DNA of 64,000 nt, taken from positions 124,001 to 188,000 of the forward strand of contig NZ_RSAA01000020.1 of assembly GCF_003931915.1 (NCBI RefSeq), given 5' to 3'. Position 1 is the first letter of the stretch. The number at the start of each line of letters is the position of its first letter. Positions 34,864 through 43,939 of this stretch are shown one piece after another. The notes under the pieces were generated by a model. The model did not search any database, was not told where the DNA came from, and saw only the letters and a program-made list of their open reading frames with translations. This DNA is from Saccharopolyspora rhizosphaerae (GTDB lineage Bacteria; Actinomycetota; Actinomycetes; Mycobacteriales; Pseudonocardiaceae). The translations under genes were made by a program, and so were the position numbers.

Positions 34864-36641
34864 CGCTTGGGCATGAAGTCCTGGGCCTTGGCCTTCACAC
34901 CTTCCTTGACCACCGACCACGCCTCCGGATCGCCCTTGAGCATCGCCGACGCCATCGACTCCACCTGGCTCCAGTCGGCCTGCGGCGGGATCGGCGGCAC
35001 GGTCGGGTCGGTGACGAACTCCACCAGGCACGGCTGCCGGCTCTCCAACGCCTCGCGCCAGGCATCGGCGACGTCGCCCGGGTCTTCGACCTTGATGCCG
35101 CGCATCCCCGTGCTGCGCGCGAAGGCCGCGTAGTCGAAGTCCGGAAGCCGTTGCGAGGGGACGAATTGCGGCGCACCACCCATCGCCCGCAGCTCCCAGG
35201 TCACCTGGTTGAGGTCGCGGTTGTTGAGCACACCGACGACCAGCCGCGGATCCGACCACTCCCGCCAGTGCTCACCGATCGTGATCAGCTCGTTGATGCC
35301 GTTCATCTGCATCGCGCCGTCCCCGACCACCGCGATCACCGGGCGGTCCGGGTGCGCGAACTTCGCGCCGGTGGCGTAGGGCGCACCGGGGCCCATGGTG
35401 GCCAGCGTGCCCGACAGCGAGCAGCGCATCCCCTCCCGCACCTTCAGGTGCCGCGCGTACCAGTTGGCCGCCGAACCGGAGTCGGCGGTGATGATGGCGT
35501 CCTCGGGCAGCTGCGGCGAGAGCTCGTGGAACACCCGCTCGGGGTTGACCGGGTCGGCGTCGACGTGGGCGCGGCGATCCATCAGCTCCCACCAGTCCCG
35601 CACGCCGGATTCGACCTTCTCCCGCCAGCTCCGGTCGTCCTTGCGCTGCAACCGCGGCAGCAGCGTCTGCAGGGTGGCCTTGGCGTCACCGAGCAGGTTC
35701 ACCTCGAACGGGTAGCGCATGCCGATCATCATCGGGTCGATGTCGATCTGCACCGCTCTGGCCTGGTCGTACTCGGGCAGGTACTGGCTGTAGGGGAAGC
35801 TCGCGCCGATCATGAGCAGCGTGTCGCAGTCGCGCATCAGCTCCCACGACGGTCTCGTGCCCAGCAGCCCGGACGCACCGGTCACCCACGGCAGGTCGTC
35901 GGGCAGCACGTCCTTGCCCAGCAAGGCCTTCGCCACACCGGCGCCGAGCGCGTCGGCCACCTCGGTGACCTCGCGTGCGGCGCTGCGCGCGCCCTGGCCG
36001 ACCATGATGGCGACCCGCTCGCCGGAGTTGAGCACCTCCGCGGCGTGCTCGAGGTCCTCCTCGGCCGGCACGGTCACGGCCTCGGAGATGCCCACGCTGG
36101 AGGGCACCATCTTGAAGTCGTGCGTCGGGGGCGAGTACTCCGCCTCCTGCACGTCACCGGGCACGATCAGCGCCGCGACCGTCCGCCGCGCGTAGGCGGT
36201 GCGCATCGCGCGATCGAGCGCGTTGGGCAGCTGCTGCGGCGTGGTGACCACCTGCAGGTACTCGGCCACGTCCTTGTACAGCGAGGACAGGTCGACCTCT
36301 TGCTGGTAGGACCCGCCGAGCGAGGTGCTGGCCTGCTGCCCGACGATCGCCACCACGGGCACGTGGTCGAGCTTGGCGTCGTAGAGCCCGTTGAGCAGGT
36401 GGATCGCGCCCGGTCCCCCGGTCGCCGCGCACACCCCGACCTGGCCGGAGAACTTCGCGTACCCCACGGCTTCGAACGCCGAGAGCTCCTCGTGCCGCGC
36501 CTGGATGAACCGCGGGTTGTCGTCGGCGCGCTCCCACGCCGCGAGGATGCCGTTGATGCCGTCACCCGGGTAGGCGAAGACGTGGTCCACTCCCCACGTC
36601 CGCAGGCGTCGCAGCAAGTAGTCGGCCACCGTCTCGGCCAT
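34857..36641 (-). CDS. TPP-dependent enzyme, pyruvate oxidase/PoxB-like
   Basis: A 594-residue thiamine-diphosphate enzyme with the three domains of the acetolactate synthase/pyruvate oxidase family. The PYR domain has RHEELSAFEAVGYAK with the catalytic Glu near 51; the central domain has GASFPYSQYLPE. The PP domain holds GDGAMQMNGINELITIGEHW to NNRDLN (about 430-465), the TPP/Mg motif. It resembles the stress-induced YdaP/PoxB enzymes that convert pyruvate to acetate and CO2. A SigB-type site lies 47 bp upstream. ATG at 36641. Confidence 0.88.
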   Translation of the reverse strand: MAETVADYLLRRLRTWGVDHVFAYPGDGINGILAAWERADDNPRFIQARHEELSAFEAVGYAKFSGQVGVCAATGGPGAIHLLNGLYDAKLDHVPVVAIVGQQASTSLGGSYQQEVDLSSLYKDVAEYLQVVTTPQQLPNALDRAMRTAYARRTVAALIVPGDVQEAEYSPPTHDFKMVPSSVGISEAVTVPAEEDLEHAAEVLNSGERVAIMVGQGARSAAREVTEVADALGAGVAKALLGKDVLPDDLPWVTGASGLLGTRPSWELMRDCDTLLMIGASFPYSQYLPEYDQARAVQIDIDPMMIGMRYPFEVNLLGDAKATLQTLLPRLQRKDDRSWREKVESGVRDWWELMDRRAHVDADPVNPERVFHELSPQLPEDAIITADSGSAANWYARHLKVREGMRCSLSGTLATMGPGAPYATGAKFAHPDRPVIAVVGDGAMQMNGINELITIGEHWREWSDPRLVVGVLNNRDLNQVTWELRAMGGAPQFVPSQRLPDFDYAAFARSTGMRGIKVEDPGDVADAWREALESRQPCLVEFVTDPTVPPIPPQADWSQVESMASAMLKGDPEAWSVVKEGVKAKAQDFMPKRH

Positions 36642-36687
36642 GCCGCACTCTCCGATCCTCGGATTGGGTGCCGTTCACGCCGTTGAT

Positions 36688-36713
36688 CTACCCGCTGCGG
36701 CGCCCGCTCAACC
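36688..36713 (-). promoter_or_regulatory. SigB/SigF-type promoter for PoxB-like gene
   Basis: On the minus strand GGTT, 16-base spacer, GGGTAG, 47 bp before the ATG at 36641. Confidence 0.55.
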
Positions 36714-36716
36714 TCG

Positions 36717-37580
36717 TCAGCCCGGATGCGTTTCGCCGCCGACCGGGGCCAGCACCTCGCCGGTGTAGAAGCTCGACAAGCGGTCGGAGGCGAAGAAGAC
36801 GTAGGACGGCGCGATCTCGTCCGGATGCCCCATCCGCCCCATCGGGGTCTGCTCGCCGAAGCCCTCCACCTTCTCCTCGCCGAAGGTGGACGGGATCAGC
36901 GGCGTCCACACCGGACCGGGCGCGACGCAGTTGATCCGGATGCCCTTGGTCGCCAGCGCCTGCGCGAAGGACTGCGTCAGCACGTGCACGGCGCCCTTGC
37001 TGGCGGAGTAGTCCATCAGCGACTTGTTGCCGCGCAAACCATTGACCGACCCGGTGTTGATGATCGCGCCGCCTTCCGGCAGGTGCCGCAGCGCGGCCTT
37101 GCACAACCAGAACACGGCGTAGACGTTGACCTCGAAGGTCCGGGTGAACTGCTCGGTGCTGATGTCCTGGATCGCGTCCTGGGGGAACTGGGTCCCGGCG
37201 TGGTTGACCAGCACGTCCAGGCCGCCCAGCCGGGCGGCGGCGTCGTCGACCAGGCGGTTGCAGTAGTCCTCGTCGGCGACGTCGCCGCGGAACAGGTGGC
37301 ACTGCCGGCCCTGCTCGCGCACCAGCTCGGCGGTGCGCTCGGCGTCGGCGTCCTCGCTCTGGTCGAGGTAGGCGACGGCGACGTCGGCGCCTTCCTTGGC
37401 GAAGGCGACGCTCACCGCGCGCCCGATGCCGGAATCGCCACCGACCACCAGGGCTCGCTTGCCCGACAGGTGCCCGGCTCCGACGTAGCCGCGCATCTCG
37501 TCGTGCGGGTCGGGCTCCATCGGCTCCGTGGCGCCGGGCGGTTGCTGCTGCTGGGCAGGTGCGCTCTGGGGTTCGGCCAT
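36717..37580 (-). CDS. SDR family oxidoreductase, general-stress type
   Basis: A 287-residue SDR with a 40-residue Gln/Pro-rich extension, cofactor motif GGDSGIG near 47-53, NHAG near 127, Ser in NTGSVNG and YSASK near 195. The MEPDPHDEMRGYVGAGHLSGKRAL start and FFASDRLSSFYTGEVL end are like the YhdF/YhxC/glucose-dehydrogenase-like stress SDRs. GGAGG stands five bases before the ATG at 37580. SigB-type promoter at 37620-37645. Confidence 0.9.
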   Translation of the reverse strand: MAEPQSAPAQQQQPPGATEPMEPDPHDEMRGYVGAGHLSGKRALVVGGDSGIGRAVSVAFAKEGADVAVAYLDQSEDADAERTAELVREQGRQCHLFRGDVADEDYCNRLVDDAAARLGGLDVLVNHAGTQFPQDAIQDISTEQFTRTFEVNVYAVFWLCKAALRHLPEGGAIINTGSVNGLRGNKSLMDYSASKGAVHVLTQSFAQALATKGIRINCVAPGPVWTPLIPSTFGEEKVEGFGEQTPMGRMGHPDEIAPSYVFFASDRLSSFYTGEVLAPVGGETHPG

Positions 37581-37619
37581 GACGTCCTCCACGTCGACAC
37601 ATCACTCTCGTCGAGGCAG

Positions 37620-37645
37620 GTACCCCGTGCCCGTGCGGCTCACAC
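37620..37645 (-). promoter_or_regulatory. SigB/SigF-type promoter for stress SDR
   Basis: On the minus strand GTGT, 16-base spacer, GGGTAC, 40 bp before the ATG. The -35 GTGTGA is like the one before the whiB gene. Confidence 0.6.
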
Positions 37646-38066
37646 CACCCGACCGTGCGTCAGGTCAGCTCCGGGCACCCGGCAGCAGCCGCCGAAGCCG
37701 CTGGGCAGCTGGCTGCGCAGGTCGAGCTCGCCGCCGGCGGGCGCAGGCCACCAAAGGAACGACGCCGACCGCAAGCAGGTCGGGCCGTGACCGCGCCGGT
37801 GAGCTCCTCCGGCTCCGACACCGCCGAGCGCGGACCCCTGCCAGCTCACCGGGCGCTGCGAGATCACCGGCCGCGGCGTCTGCGCGCCCCGCGCCCACGG
37901 GCACGCAGCAGGTGCCCTGCTCGGCGCCCTGGGTCGTCCCGTGCTCGCCGAGGCGGAGCCCCAAAGCGATGGGGGTCGTCGTACCCCGTGGTGCCCCCTC
38001 CGTGCGCGCGTGCGTGATCGCTTCTCGGTGAGCGGCACGCAAGCCGTGTGAGGAAACGAACGACCT
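37646..38066. other. gene-free stretch upstream of ATP-grasp gene
   Basis: About 420 bp without a supported gene; frames on both strands are low-complexity Arg/Ala/Pro shadows. A GGGTAC on the minus strand at 37981-37986 lacks a -35 partner. Confidence 0.4.
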
Positions 38067-38091
38067 GATTAGCCCGGCACGATCCGGGTAC
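38067..38091 (+). promoter_or_regulatory. SigB/SigF-type promoter for ATP-grasp gene
   Basis: GATT, 15-base spacer, GGGTAC. The -10 ends only 10 bp before the GTG start, so the mRNA would be almost leaderless. Confidence 0.5.
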
Positions 38092-38101
38092 GCGAGGTGG
38101 T

Positions 38102-39385
38102 GTGACTGAGAAGCAGAAGCCGAAGAACGTGTTCCTGCTGGGACCTGACGAACGCAACCTCGCGCTGATGCGCGAGCTGACCCACTTGGAGCCCTACCGC
38201 TTCCACCCGTTGCTGGACAAGGAAACGCTGATGTTCAGCGACACCGGGTTGGACGAGCTGCTGGAGCAGGCGCGGCAGCGGCTCAACGACTTCTCCGAAC
38301 CGATCGACGCGATCGTCGGGTACTGGGACTTCCCCGTGAGCTCCATGGTCCCGGTGCTGGCCACCGAGTACGGCCTGCCGGGGCCGAGTCTGGAATCCGT
38401 GGTCAAGTGCGAGCACAAGTACTGGAGCAGGCTGGTGCAGCGCGAGGTCACCGACGCGCACCCCGGGTTCGCGATCGTCGACCTCGAGGACCCGCAGACG
38501 CCTCCCGGGCTGCGCTTCCCGATGTGGCTCAAGCCCGTGAAGTCCTACTCCTCGGCGCTGGCGTTCAAGGTCAGCGACGAGGACGAGCTGCGCGAAGCGG
38601 TGGCTGAGATCCGCGACGGCATCGGCCGGACCGGTGAGGCCTTCGACTTCCTGCTGTCCATGCTGGAGCTCCCGCCCGCCGTCGAGGAGGCCGGCGGCAT
38701 GGCCTGCTTGGCCGAGGAAGCGGTGCAGGGCGAGCAGATCACCGCCGAGGGCTACTGCTACGGCGGCAAGGCCCACGTCCACGGCATCATCGACTCGCTG
38801 TGCTACTCGGGGTCGTCGAGCTTCCTGCGGTTCCAGTACCCCTCCCGCATCCCCGAGGACGTGCAGGAGCGGGTCACCCGGATCAGCACCGACGTCATGG
38901 AGCACATCGGGCTGGACGCCTCGACGTTCAACATCGAGTTCTTCTGGGAGCCCGACACCGGTGCGCTGAACATCCTGGAGATCAACCCGCGGTTGTCGCA
39001 GTCGCACGCCCCGCTCTTCGAGCTGGTCGACGGCATGCCCAACCACCAGGCGCTGGTGCAGCTCGCGGTCGGTGAGGAACCGACCATGCCCAGCCGCGAA
39101 GGTGATCACCAGGTGGCCGCCAAGTGGTTCCACCGCGTGTTCCGGGACGCGCACGTCAAGAGCACGCCCTCCGAGGAGGACATCGCGCGGGTGCGCGAGG
39201 AGTTCCCCGGCGCCATGGTCGACATCGTCGCGGAGGAGGGCAAGCGGCTCTCCGAGCTGCCCGCCCAGGACAGCTACAGCTTCGAGCTGTTCGCCGTCTA
39301 CCTGGGTGCCGCCGACGAAGACGATCTGCAGGCGAAGTTCGACCGCTGCGTGGAGCTCCTCCCCTTCGAGCTCGACAAGTCCTGA
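38102..39385 (+). CDS. ATP-grasp domain protein
   Basis: A 427-residue ATP-grasp ligase-like protein. N-terminal preATP-grasp domain (FLLGPDERNLALMREL); ATP-binding lysines probably in KYWSRLV near 104 and WLKPVKSYSS near 143. The Mg-binding segment is FNIEFFWEPDTGALNILEINPRLSQSH near 280-305 (E...N-P-R signature). Such enzymes ligate a carboxylate to an amine or thiol; the substrate is unknown. It stands among stress-type genes, with its own SigB-type promoter and a strong terminator, so it is a single-gene unit. GTG at 38102. Confidence 0.85.
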   Translation: MTEKQKPKNVFLLGPDERNLALMRELTHLEPYRFHPLLDKETLMFSDTGLDELLEQARQRLNDFSEPIDAIVGYWDFPVSSMVPVLATEYGLPGPSLESVVKCEHKYWSRLVQREVTDAHPGFAIVDLEDPQTPPGLRFPMWLKPVKSYSSALAFKVSDEDELREAVAEIRDGIGRTGEAFDFLLSMLELPPAVEEAGGMACLAEEAVQGEQITAEGYCYGGKAHVHGIIDSLCYSGSSSFLRFQYPSRIPEDVQERVTRISTDVMEHIGLDASTFNIEFFWEPDTGALNILEINPRLSQSHAPLFELVDGMPNHQALVQLAVGEEPTMPSREGDHQVAAKWFHRVFRDAHVKSTPSEEDIARVREEFPGAMVDIVAEEGKRLSELPAQDSYSFELFAVYLGAADEDDLQAKFDRCVELLPFELDKS

Positions 39386-39406
39386 ACCACCACCGGGGAG
39401 GAACGG

Positions 39407-39447
39407 CGAACGCCGGGGCGAAGAAGAGGTCTTCGCCCCGGCGTTCG
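39407..39447. terminator. strong bidirectional hairpin terminator
   Basis: Perfect 17-bp stem with a 7-base loop between the convergent ATP-grasp and alcohol dehydrogenase genes. Confidence 0.85.
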
Positions 39448-39460
39448 TCGTCGCGGCCGG

Positions 39461-40648
39461 TCAGCGACCCGGTTCGAGGACGACCTTGATGGCGCCGTCC
39501 TCCTTGCGCTGGAAGATGTCGTAGCCGTGCGGGGCGTCGTCGAGCTTCACGCGGTGCGTGGCGAGGTCGCGCACGCCCAGCGGGTCGGACTCGTCGGACA
39601 CCAGCGGCATCAGGTCCGGGATCCAGCGCTTCACGTGGGCCTGCCCCATGGCGATCCGCACGCCCTTGTCGAACAGGGTCAGCATCGGCATCGGGTCGGC
39701 CATGCCGCCGTAGACGCCGCTGAGCGAGATCGTGCCGCCGCGCCGCACGCACTCGATGCACAGGTACAGCGCGGAGAGCCGGTCCACCCCGGCGGTCGAC
39801 ATCAAGCGGGAGGAGATCGACTCGGGCAGCACGGTGGCGACCTTCTGCCCCAGTTCGGCCACCGGCGATCCGTGCGCCTCCATGCCGACGGCGTCGATCA
39901 CCGAATCGGTGCCGCGACCGTCGGTGAGCTCGCGCACCGCCTCGGGGACGTCGTCGTTCGCGCGGGCGTCGATGGTGCGGACACCGTGGCGTTCGGCCAT
40001 CTGCAACCGCTCCGGCACGAGGTCCACGCCGATCGGGCGGAAGCCGCGGTGGCGTGCGATGCGGGCGCACATCTGCCCGATGGGGCCCAGCCCGACCACC
40101 AGGACGCTGCCGTCCCTGGGGACGTCGGCGTACTCCACGGCCTGCCAGGCGGTGGGCAGCACGTCGGAAAGGTAGAGGAACTGCTCGTCCGGCGGCCCTT
40201 CGGGCACCTTGACGGGCCCGAAGTGCGCCTGCGGCACCCGCAGGTACTCGGCCTGGCCGCCGGGGACGCTGCCGTAGAGCCGGGTGTAGCCGAACAACGC
40301 CGCGCCGCTGCCCTGTTCGCGGACCTGCGTGGTCTCGCACTGCGCGAACAGGCCGCGGTCGCACATCCAGCACTGGCCGCAGGAGATGTTGAACGGGACC
40401 ACCACTCGGTCGCCGGGCGCGATGTGCGTGACCGAGGAACCGGTCTCCTCCACCACGCCCATCGGTTCGTGCCCGAGCACGTCACCGGCGTCGAGGAACG
40501 GCGCCAGCACCTCGTAGAGGTGCAGGTCCGATCCGCAGATCGCGCTGCTGGTGACGCGGATGATCGCGTCGGTGTCGTCCGCCAACTTCGGATCGGGGAC
40601 GTCCTCGACTCGAACGTCCCGGGGACCGTGCCAGGTCAACGCTCTCAC
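39461..40648 (-). CDS. zinc-dependent alcohol dehydrogenase
   Basis: A 395-residue medium-chain dehydrogenase of the glutathione-independent formaldehyde/threonine dehydrogenase branch. Catalytic zinc ligands are in AICGSDLH near 38 and GHEPMG near 60; the structural zinc set is in CGQCWMCDRGLFAQC near 90-104; the NAD motif is GLGPIGQM near 187. GGAGG lies nine bases before the GTG at 40648; the ATG at 40687 would overlap that site. Likely detoxifies an aldehyde or alcohol; substrate unknown. Confidence 0.9.
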   Translation of the reverse strand: MRALTWHGPRDVRVEDVPDPKLADDTDAIIRVTSSAICGSDLHLYEVLAPFLDAGDVLGHEPMGVVEETGSSVTHIAPGDRVVVPFNISCGQCWMCDRGLFAQCETTQVREQGSGAALFGYTRLYGSVPGGQAEYLRVPQAHFGPVKVPEGPPDEQFLYLSDVLPTAWQAVEYADVPRDGSVLVVGLGPIGQMCARIARHRGFRPIGVDLVPERLQMAERHGVRTIDARANDDVPEAVRELTDGRGTDSVIDAVGMEAHGSPVAELGQKVATVLPESISSRLMSTAGVDRLSALYLCIECVRRGGTISLSGVYGGMADPMPMLTLFDKGVRIAMGQAHVKRWIPDLMPLVSDESDPLGVRDLATHRVKLDDAPHGYDIFQRKEDGAIKVVLEPGR

Positions 40649-40705
40649 CAGCGACCTCCTCCATCGGCTCGTCGTCCCCGACGGCATAGCCGCGCGTGGC
40701 CGAGG

Positions 40706-41818
40706 TCAAACCTGACGTGACTCCTGCTGCTCACGACGGCGACGTTCGCGACGCTCCCGCTCCCGCCTGCTGTAGGTGGCCCGCCGCACCGCGGCTTCGG
40801 TCTCCAGGCTCGACCCGAGCGCACCGGCGACGGTGCCCATCGAACTCGCCAGCCAGGACAGCCCCAAGTAGTCCAGCGCACCGGCCGGGTGGCCGAGCTG
40901 GGTGCCGAGGTACTCGGGGCTGATGACGATCGCCGCGCCCAGCGTGGTCACCGCGAACAGCAAGGCGTACATGCAGATCACGCCCACGGTCACCGTCAGC
41001 GCGGTCGCCGCGTTGTAGATCCGCGTCTTGTGCACGCCGGCGCTCCTGCCCGGCCGCTCCCACAGGCTGTTGTGCACGACGAGCCAGCCGGCCATCACCG
41101 CCACCGCGAAGAAGTTGATCAGCACCAGGCGTGGCGCGGCGAGGCTGTCGGAGAGGGTCCAGATGCTGGGGAAGAAAACGCCGAACGCCGCCGTGCCCGC
41201 TGCTGCCGCGACCGCTCGCGACAAGCCGAGCACCAGCCGCCACGGCCGGTTGTCCCGCACCATGCCGAACAGCAGGCGCATCCGGCCGAGCCTGCCGGGC
41301 AGCACCAGGTTCGCGTCGATGTCCTCGTGGTGGGACGGGACCTGCCGCACGCGGGTGCCGAACACGCCCCACGCCCCGGCGTGGTAGTCACCCTTGGTCG
41401 TCAGCCGCAGCGACTCCCGCGCGAGCAGACCGACCAGGTGCACCACGACCCGGCGCGCGTAGGGCAGCAGCCGGATCGAGCCGATCGCCGGCACCGAGGC
41501 CAGCGCGGCACCACTGCTCGCGTCGGCTTCGGCGACCACCGTCCCCGCCGGATCGATGCGCGGGAGGTCGGTCAGGCAGATCAGCAGGTCCCAGCGGTCG
41601 CTGCGCCCCATCTCGGACGCCTTCGCGGCGATCTCGATCGTGCCCTCCTCGCTCAGCGGCAGCCCCTCCGAACTCGCCCGCACCTGCCAGTCGACGTCCG
41701 CGACCTTGTCCCGGAGTTCGTCCGGCAGCTCCTCCGCGAGCCGTTCTGCGATCTCCGTGGGCACACCGGGATCGGCCACCAGCCCGACCCTGATGGACCC
41801 GCCTTCCCACGCGGTCAT
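40706..41818 (-). CDS. hypothetical membrane protein
   Basis: A 370-residue protein not recognised as a named family. Residues 1-135 are soluble and begin with RVGLVADPGVPTEIAERLAEEL, then SDRWDLLICLTDLPR. Hydrophobic stretches near 203-222, 230-250 and 275-300 indicate three or four membrane segments. The last 30 residues are extremely Arg/Glu-rich (RRERERRERRRREQQ). It is 57 bp upstream of the alcohol dehydrogenase on the same strand and may share its transcript. Confidence 0.7.
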   Translation of the reverse strand: MTAWEGGSIRVGLVADPGVPTEIAERLAEELPDELRDKVADVDWQVRASSEGLPLSEEGTIEIAAKASEMGRSDRWDLLICLTDLPRIDPAGTVVAEADASSGAALASVPAIGSIRLLPYARRVVVHLVGLLARESLRLTTKGDYHAGAWGVFGTRVRQVPSHHEDIDANLVLPGRLGRMRLLFGMVRDNRPWRLVLGLSRAVAAAAGTAAFGVFFPSIWTLSDSLAAPRLVLINFFAVAVMAGWLVVHNSLWERPGRSAGVHKTRIYNAATALTVTVGVICMYALLFAVTTLGAAIVISPEYLGTQLGHPAGALDYLGLSWLASSMGTVAGALGSSLETEAAVRRATYSRRERERRERRRREQQESRQV

Positions 41819-41850
41819 CTCACCTCCTCAGGCACGGCCCTGTCTTTTCC

Positions 41851-41880
41851 ACGCGCGGGGTGCGGTGAAACCCCGCGCGT
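41851..41880. other. hairpin in divergent intergenic region
   Basis: ACGCGCGGGG and its exact complement flank a 10-base loop. It lies between two divergent gene starts (41818 and 41944), so it cannot be an ordinary 3' terminator; it may act as operator or leader structure. Confidence 0.5.
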
Positions 41881-41943
41881 TTGCGCTGCGCCGTGCGGGG
41901 AAGCCAGTGAGGGCGGTCCGTCCGAAGAGCACGGGAGGTGGGC

Positions 41944-43008
41944 ATGGCTTCAACCGGAGACACCCGGCGAGTCGCGATCGTCGGTGCGACCGGCAACGTC
42001 GGCACCAGCGTCATGGGTGCGCTGCGCCAGGACCCCGACGTCGAGATCACCGCGATGTCCCGGCGGCAACCACCCCCGCTCGGCACGGACGTGCGCTGGG
42101 AACGCACCGACATCTGCCAGGACGACCTCGTGGGCCGCTTCGCCGACGTGGACACCGTCGTCCACCTCGCGTGGTTGTTCCAGCCCACGCACGACCCGGT
42201 GACGACCTGGCGCAACAACGCGCTCGGGTCGATCCGGGTGTTCGAAGCCGCGGCCGCCGCCGGGGTGCGCTCGGTCGTCTACGCCTCCTCGATCGGCGCC
42301 TACTCGCCCGGCCGCGGCAGGCAGCCGGTCAACGAGTCCTGGCCGACCCACGGCTACCCCACGTCGGCGTACAGCCGCGAGAAGGCCTACCTGGAGCGCT
42401 ACCTGGACGCCTTTGAGCGCAGGCACCCCGACATCCGGGTCGTCCGGATGCGCATGGCGTTCTGCTTCAAGCCGCAGTCGGCCGAGGAGCAGCGGCGCCT
42501 GTTCATCGGCCCGTTCCTGCCGAACCGGTTGGCACGCCCGGAACTGCTGTCGGCGTTCCCGCTGCCGGCCGGTCTGCGCTTCCAAGCCGTGCACAGCGAG
42601 GACGTCGGCGAGGCCTACCGGCTGGCGGTGCGCTCGGAGCTCAGCGGCGCGTTCAACATCGCCGCCGAACCGCTCATCGACGCCTCGGTGCTCGGCGAAC
42701 TCCTCGGCGCCCGCCCGGTCCCCGTGCCGCCGCGCCTGGTGCGCGGGGCGTTGTCGGCCGCGTGGCACCTGCACCTGGTCCCGGCCTCGCCGCAGCTGTT
42801 CGACACCTTCATGCGGCTGCCGGTGATGGACACCAGCAGGGCGCAGGTCGAACTCGCGTGGAACCCGAAGCGCAGTTCCACCACGGCGATCGCGGAGTTC
42901 CTGCTCGGCCTGCGTGCGGCCACCGGTCACGACACCCCGCCGCTGCAGTCGCCGATCCCGGGCGGCAGGCTGCAGGAACTGCGCACCGGCGTCGGCGAAC
43001 GGCCCTGA
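41944..43008 (+). CDS. NAD-dependent epimerase/dehydratase family protein
   Basis: A 354-residue extended SDR. VAIVGATGNVG near 10-20, VVHLAW near 70, and catalytic YASSIG with YSREK near 140-144. The C-terminal part resembles NmrA/epimerase-like enzymes acting on sugar nucleotides, but no substrate is clear. ATG 41944 follows GGGAGG by five bases. It ends 1 bp before the convergent GT9 gene, on the edge of the second glycan cluster. A role as heptose epimerase (HldD-like) is possible but unsupported. Confidence 0.82.
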   Translation: MASTGDTRRVAIVGATGNVGTSVMGALRQDPDVEITAMSRRQPPPLGTDVRWERTDICQDDLVGRFADVDTVVHLAWLFQPTHDPVTTWRNNALGSIRVFEAAAAAGVRSVVYASSIGAYSPGRGRQPVNESWPTHGYPTSAYSREKAYLERYLDAFERRHPDIRVVRMRMAFCFKPQSAEEQRRLFIGPFLPNRLARPELLSAFPLPAGLRFQAVHSEDVGEAYRLAVRSELSGAFNIAAEPLIDASVLGELLGARPVPVPPRLVRGALSAAWHLHLVPASPQLFDTFMRLPVMDTSRAQVELAWNPKRSSTTAIAEFLLGLRAATGHDTPPLQSPIPGGRLQELRTGVGERP

Positions 43009-43009
43009 T

Positions 43010-43939
43010 TCACGCGGCGCGCAAGACCTCCCGCGCGGCACCGAGCACCTGCTCGGTGGTCAGGGCCAGCAGGCCGGGGTCGGGTTCGGAGGCGAAGGTG
43101 TCGCCGTGGCGCCCGTGCCACAGCGCCGCGTGGCGGGCGCTGACCGGTGGGCCCCAGAGGCGGGGTGCCACCGGCCCGAACAGCACCACCGACGGGGTGT
43201 GGAACGCGCTGGCCAGGTGGGCGATCCCGGTGTCGCCGCAGACGAGCAGGCGGGCGTGGGCGACCAGCGCGGCGAGCTCGCACAGCCCCGTCCGCCCGGC
43301 CAGCACGGACTCCGGGTCGAGCCCGGCGAGCTCGGCCACGCGGGAGGCGCGGGCGCGCTCGGGCCCGGAACCGGTGACCACCACGTCGAGACCGGCGTCC
43401 GAGGCCCAGCGCGCCACTTCCGCGTAGCGCTCGACCGGCCAGCGGCGCGCACCGTGGCTGGCACCCGGGTGCACGAGCACTGCGCCCGGCCGGGCGGGCG
43501 GTTCCGGTGGCACGGGCAGCAGCAGGTCGTCCGGGTCGGCCTCCAGGCCGTGGTGGCGCAGCAGCCGGCACCAGCGCTGCCGTTCGTGCTGCTCGGCGTC
43601 CCACGCCGGGCCATGCACCTCCGGCACCGCCGGGTGGGGGTGGCTCACGATCCGGCGGGCCCCGGTCGAGCGCACCGCGCGCACCGACTCCGGACCACTG
43701 CCGTGCAGGTTCACCGCGACGTCGGGTGCTCGCCGCTCCCAGCGGAACCCGGCGAGCCCGGACGTCGGAGCGAGCTCGTCGACCTCCGGGAGCAGGCCGA
43801 GCAGGGCGCCCAGCGGTGCCGGCGCGGCCAGCAGCACCCGGTGCCGCGGGTAGGCCCTGCGCAGACCGCGCAGCGCGGGCACCGCGGTGAGCAGGTCACC
43901 CAGCCCGAGCGCCCGGAGCACGAGGACCGTTGCGGTCAC
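43010..43939 (-). CDS. GT9 family heptosyltransferase-like glycosyltransferase
   Basis: A 309-residue GT9 enzyme: VLVLRALGLGDLLTAVPALRGLRR at the start, VLVHPGASHGARRWP near 155-170 and VCGDTGIAHLASAFHTPSVVLFGP near 235-258. It is the second GT9 protein in the window, last gene of the operon that includes the GmhA-like isomerase, so ADP-heptose is the likely donor. GTG at 43939 overlaps the isomerase stop (GTGA). Confidence 0.88.
   Translation of the reverse strand: MTATVLVLRALGLGDLLTAVPALRGLRRAYPRHRVLLAAPAPLGALLGLLPEVDELAPTSGLAGFRWERRAPDVAVNLHGSGPESVRAVRSTGARRIVSHPHPAVPEVHGPAWDAEQHERQRWCRLLRHHGLEADPDDLLLPVPPEPPARPGAVLVHPGASHGARRWPVERYAEVARWASDAGLDVVVTGSGPERARASRVAELAGLDPESVLAGRTGLCELAALVAHARLLVCGDTGIAHLASAFHTPSVVLFGPVAPRLWGPPVSARHAALWHGRHGDTFASEPDPGLLALTTEQVLGAAREVLRAA

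Noticed and set aside
33909-36686. 925-codon plus-strand frame
   Set aside because: Antisense shadow of the PoxB-like gene and of the pyruvyltransferase gene in a wrong frame.
37981-37986. GGGTAC on the minus strand in the gap before the ATP-grasp gene
   Set aside because: No -35 partner and no gene start downstream within reach.
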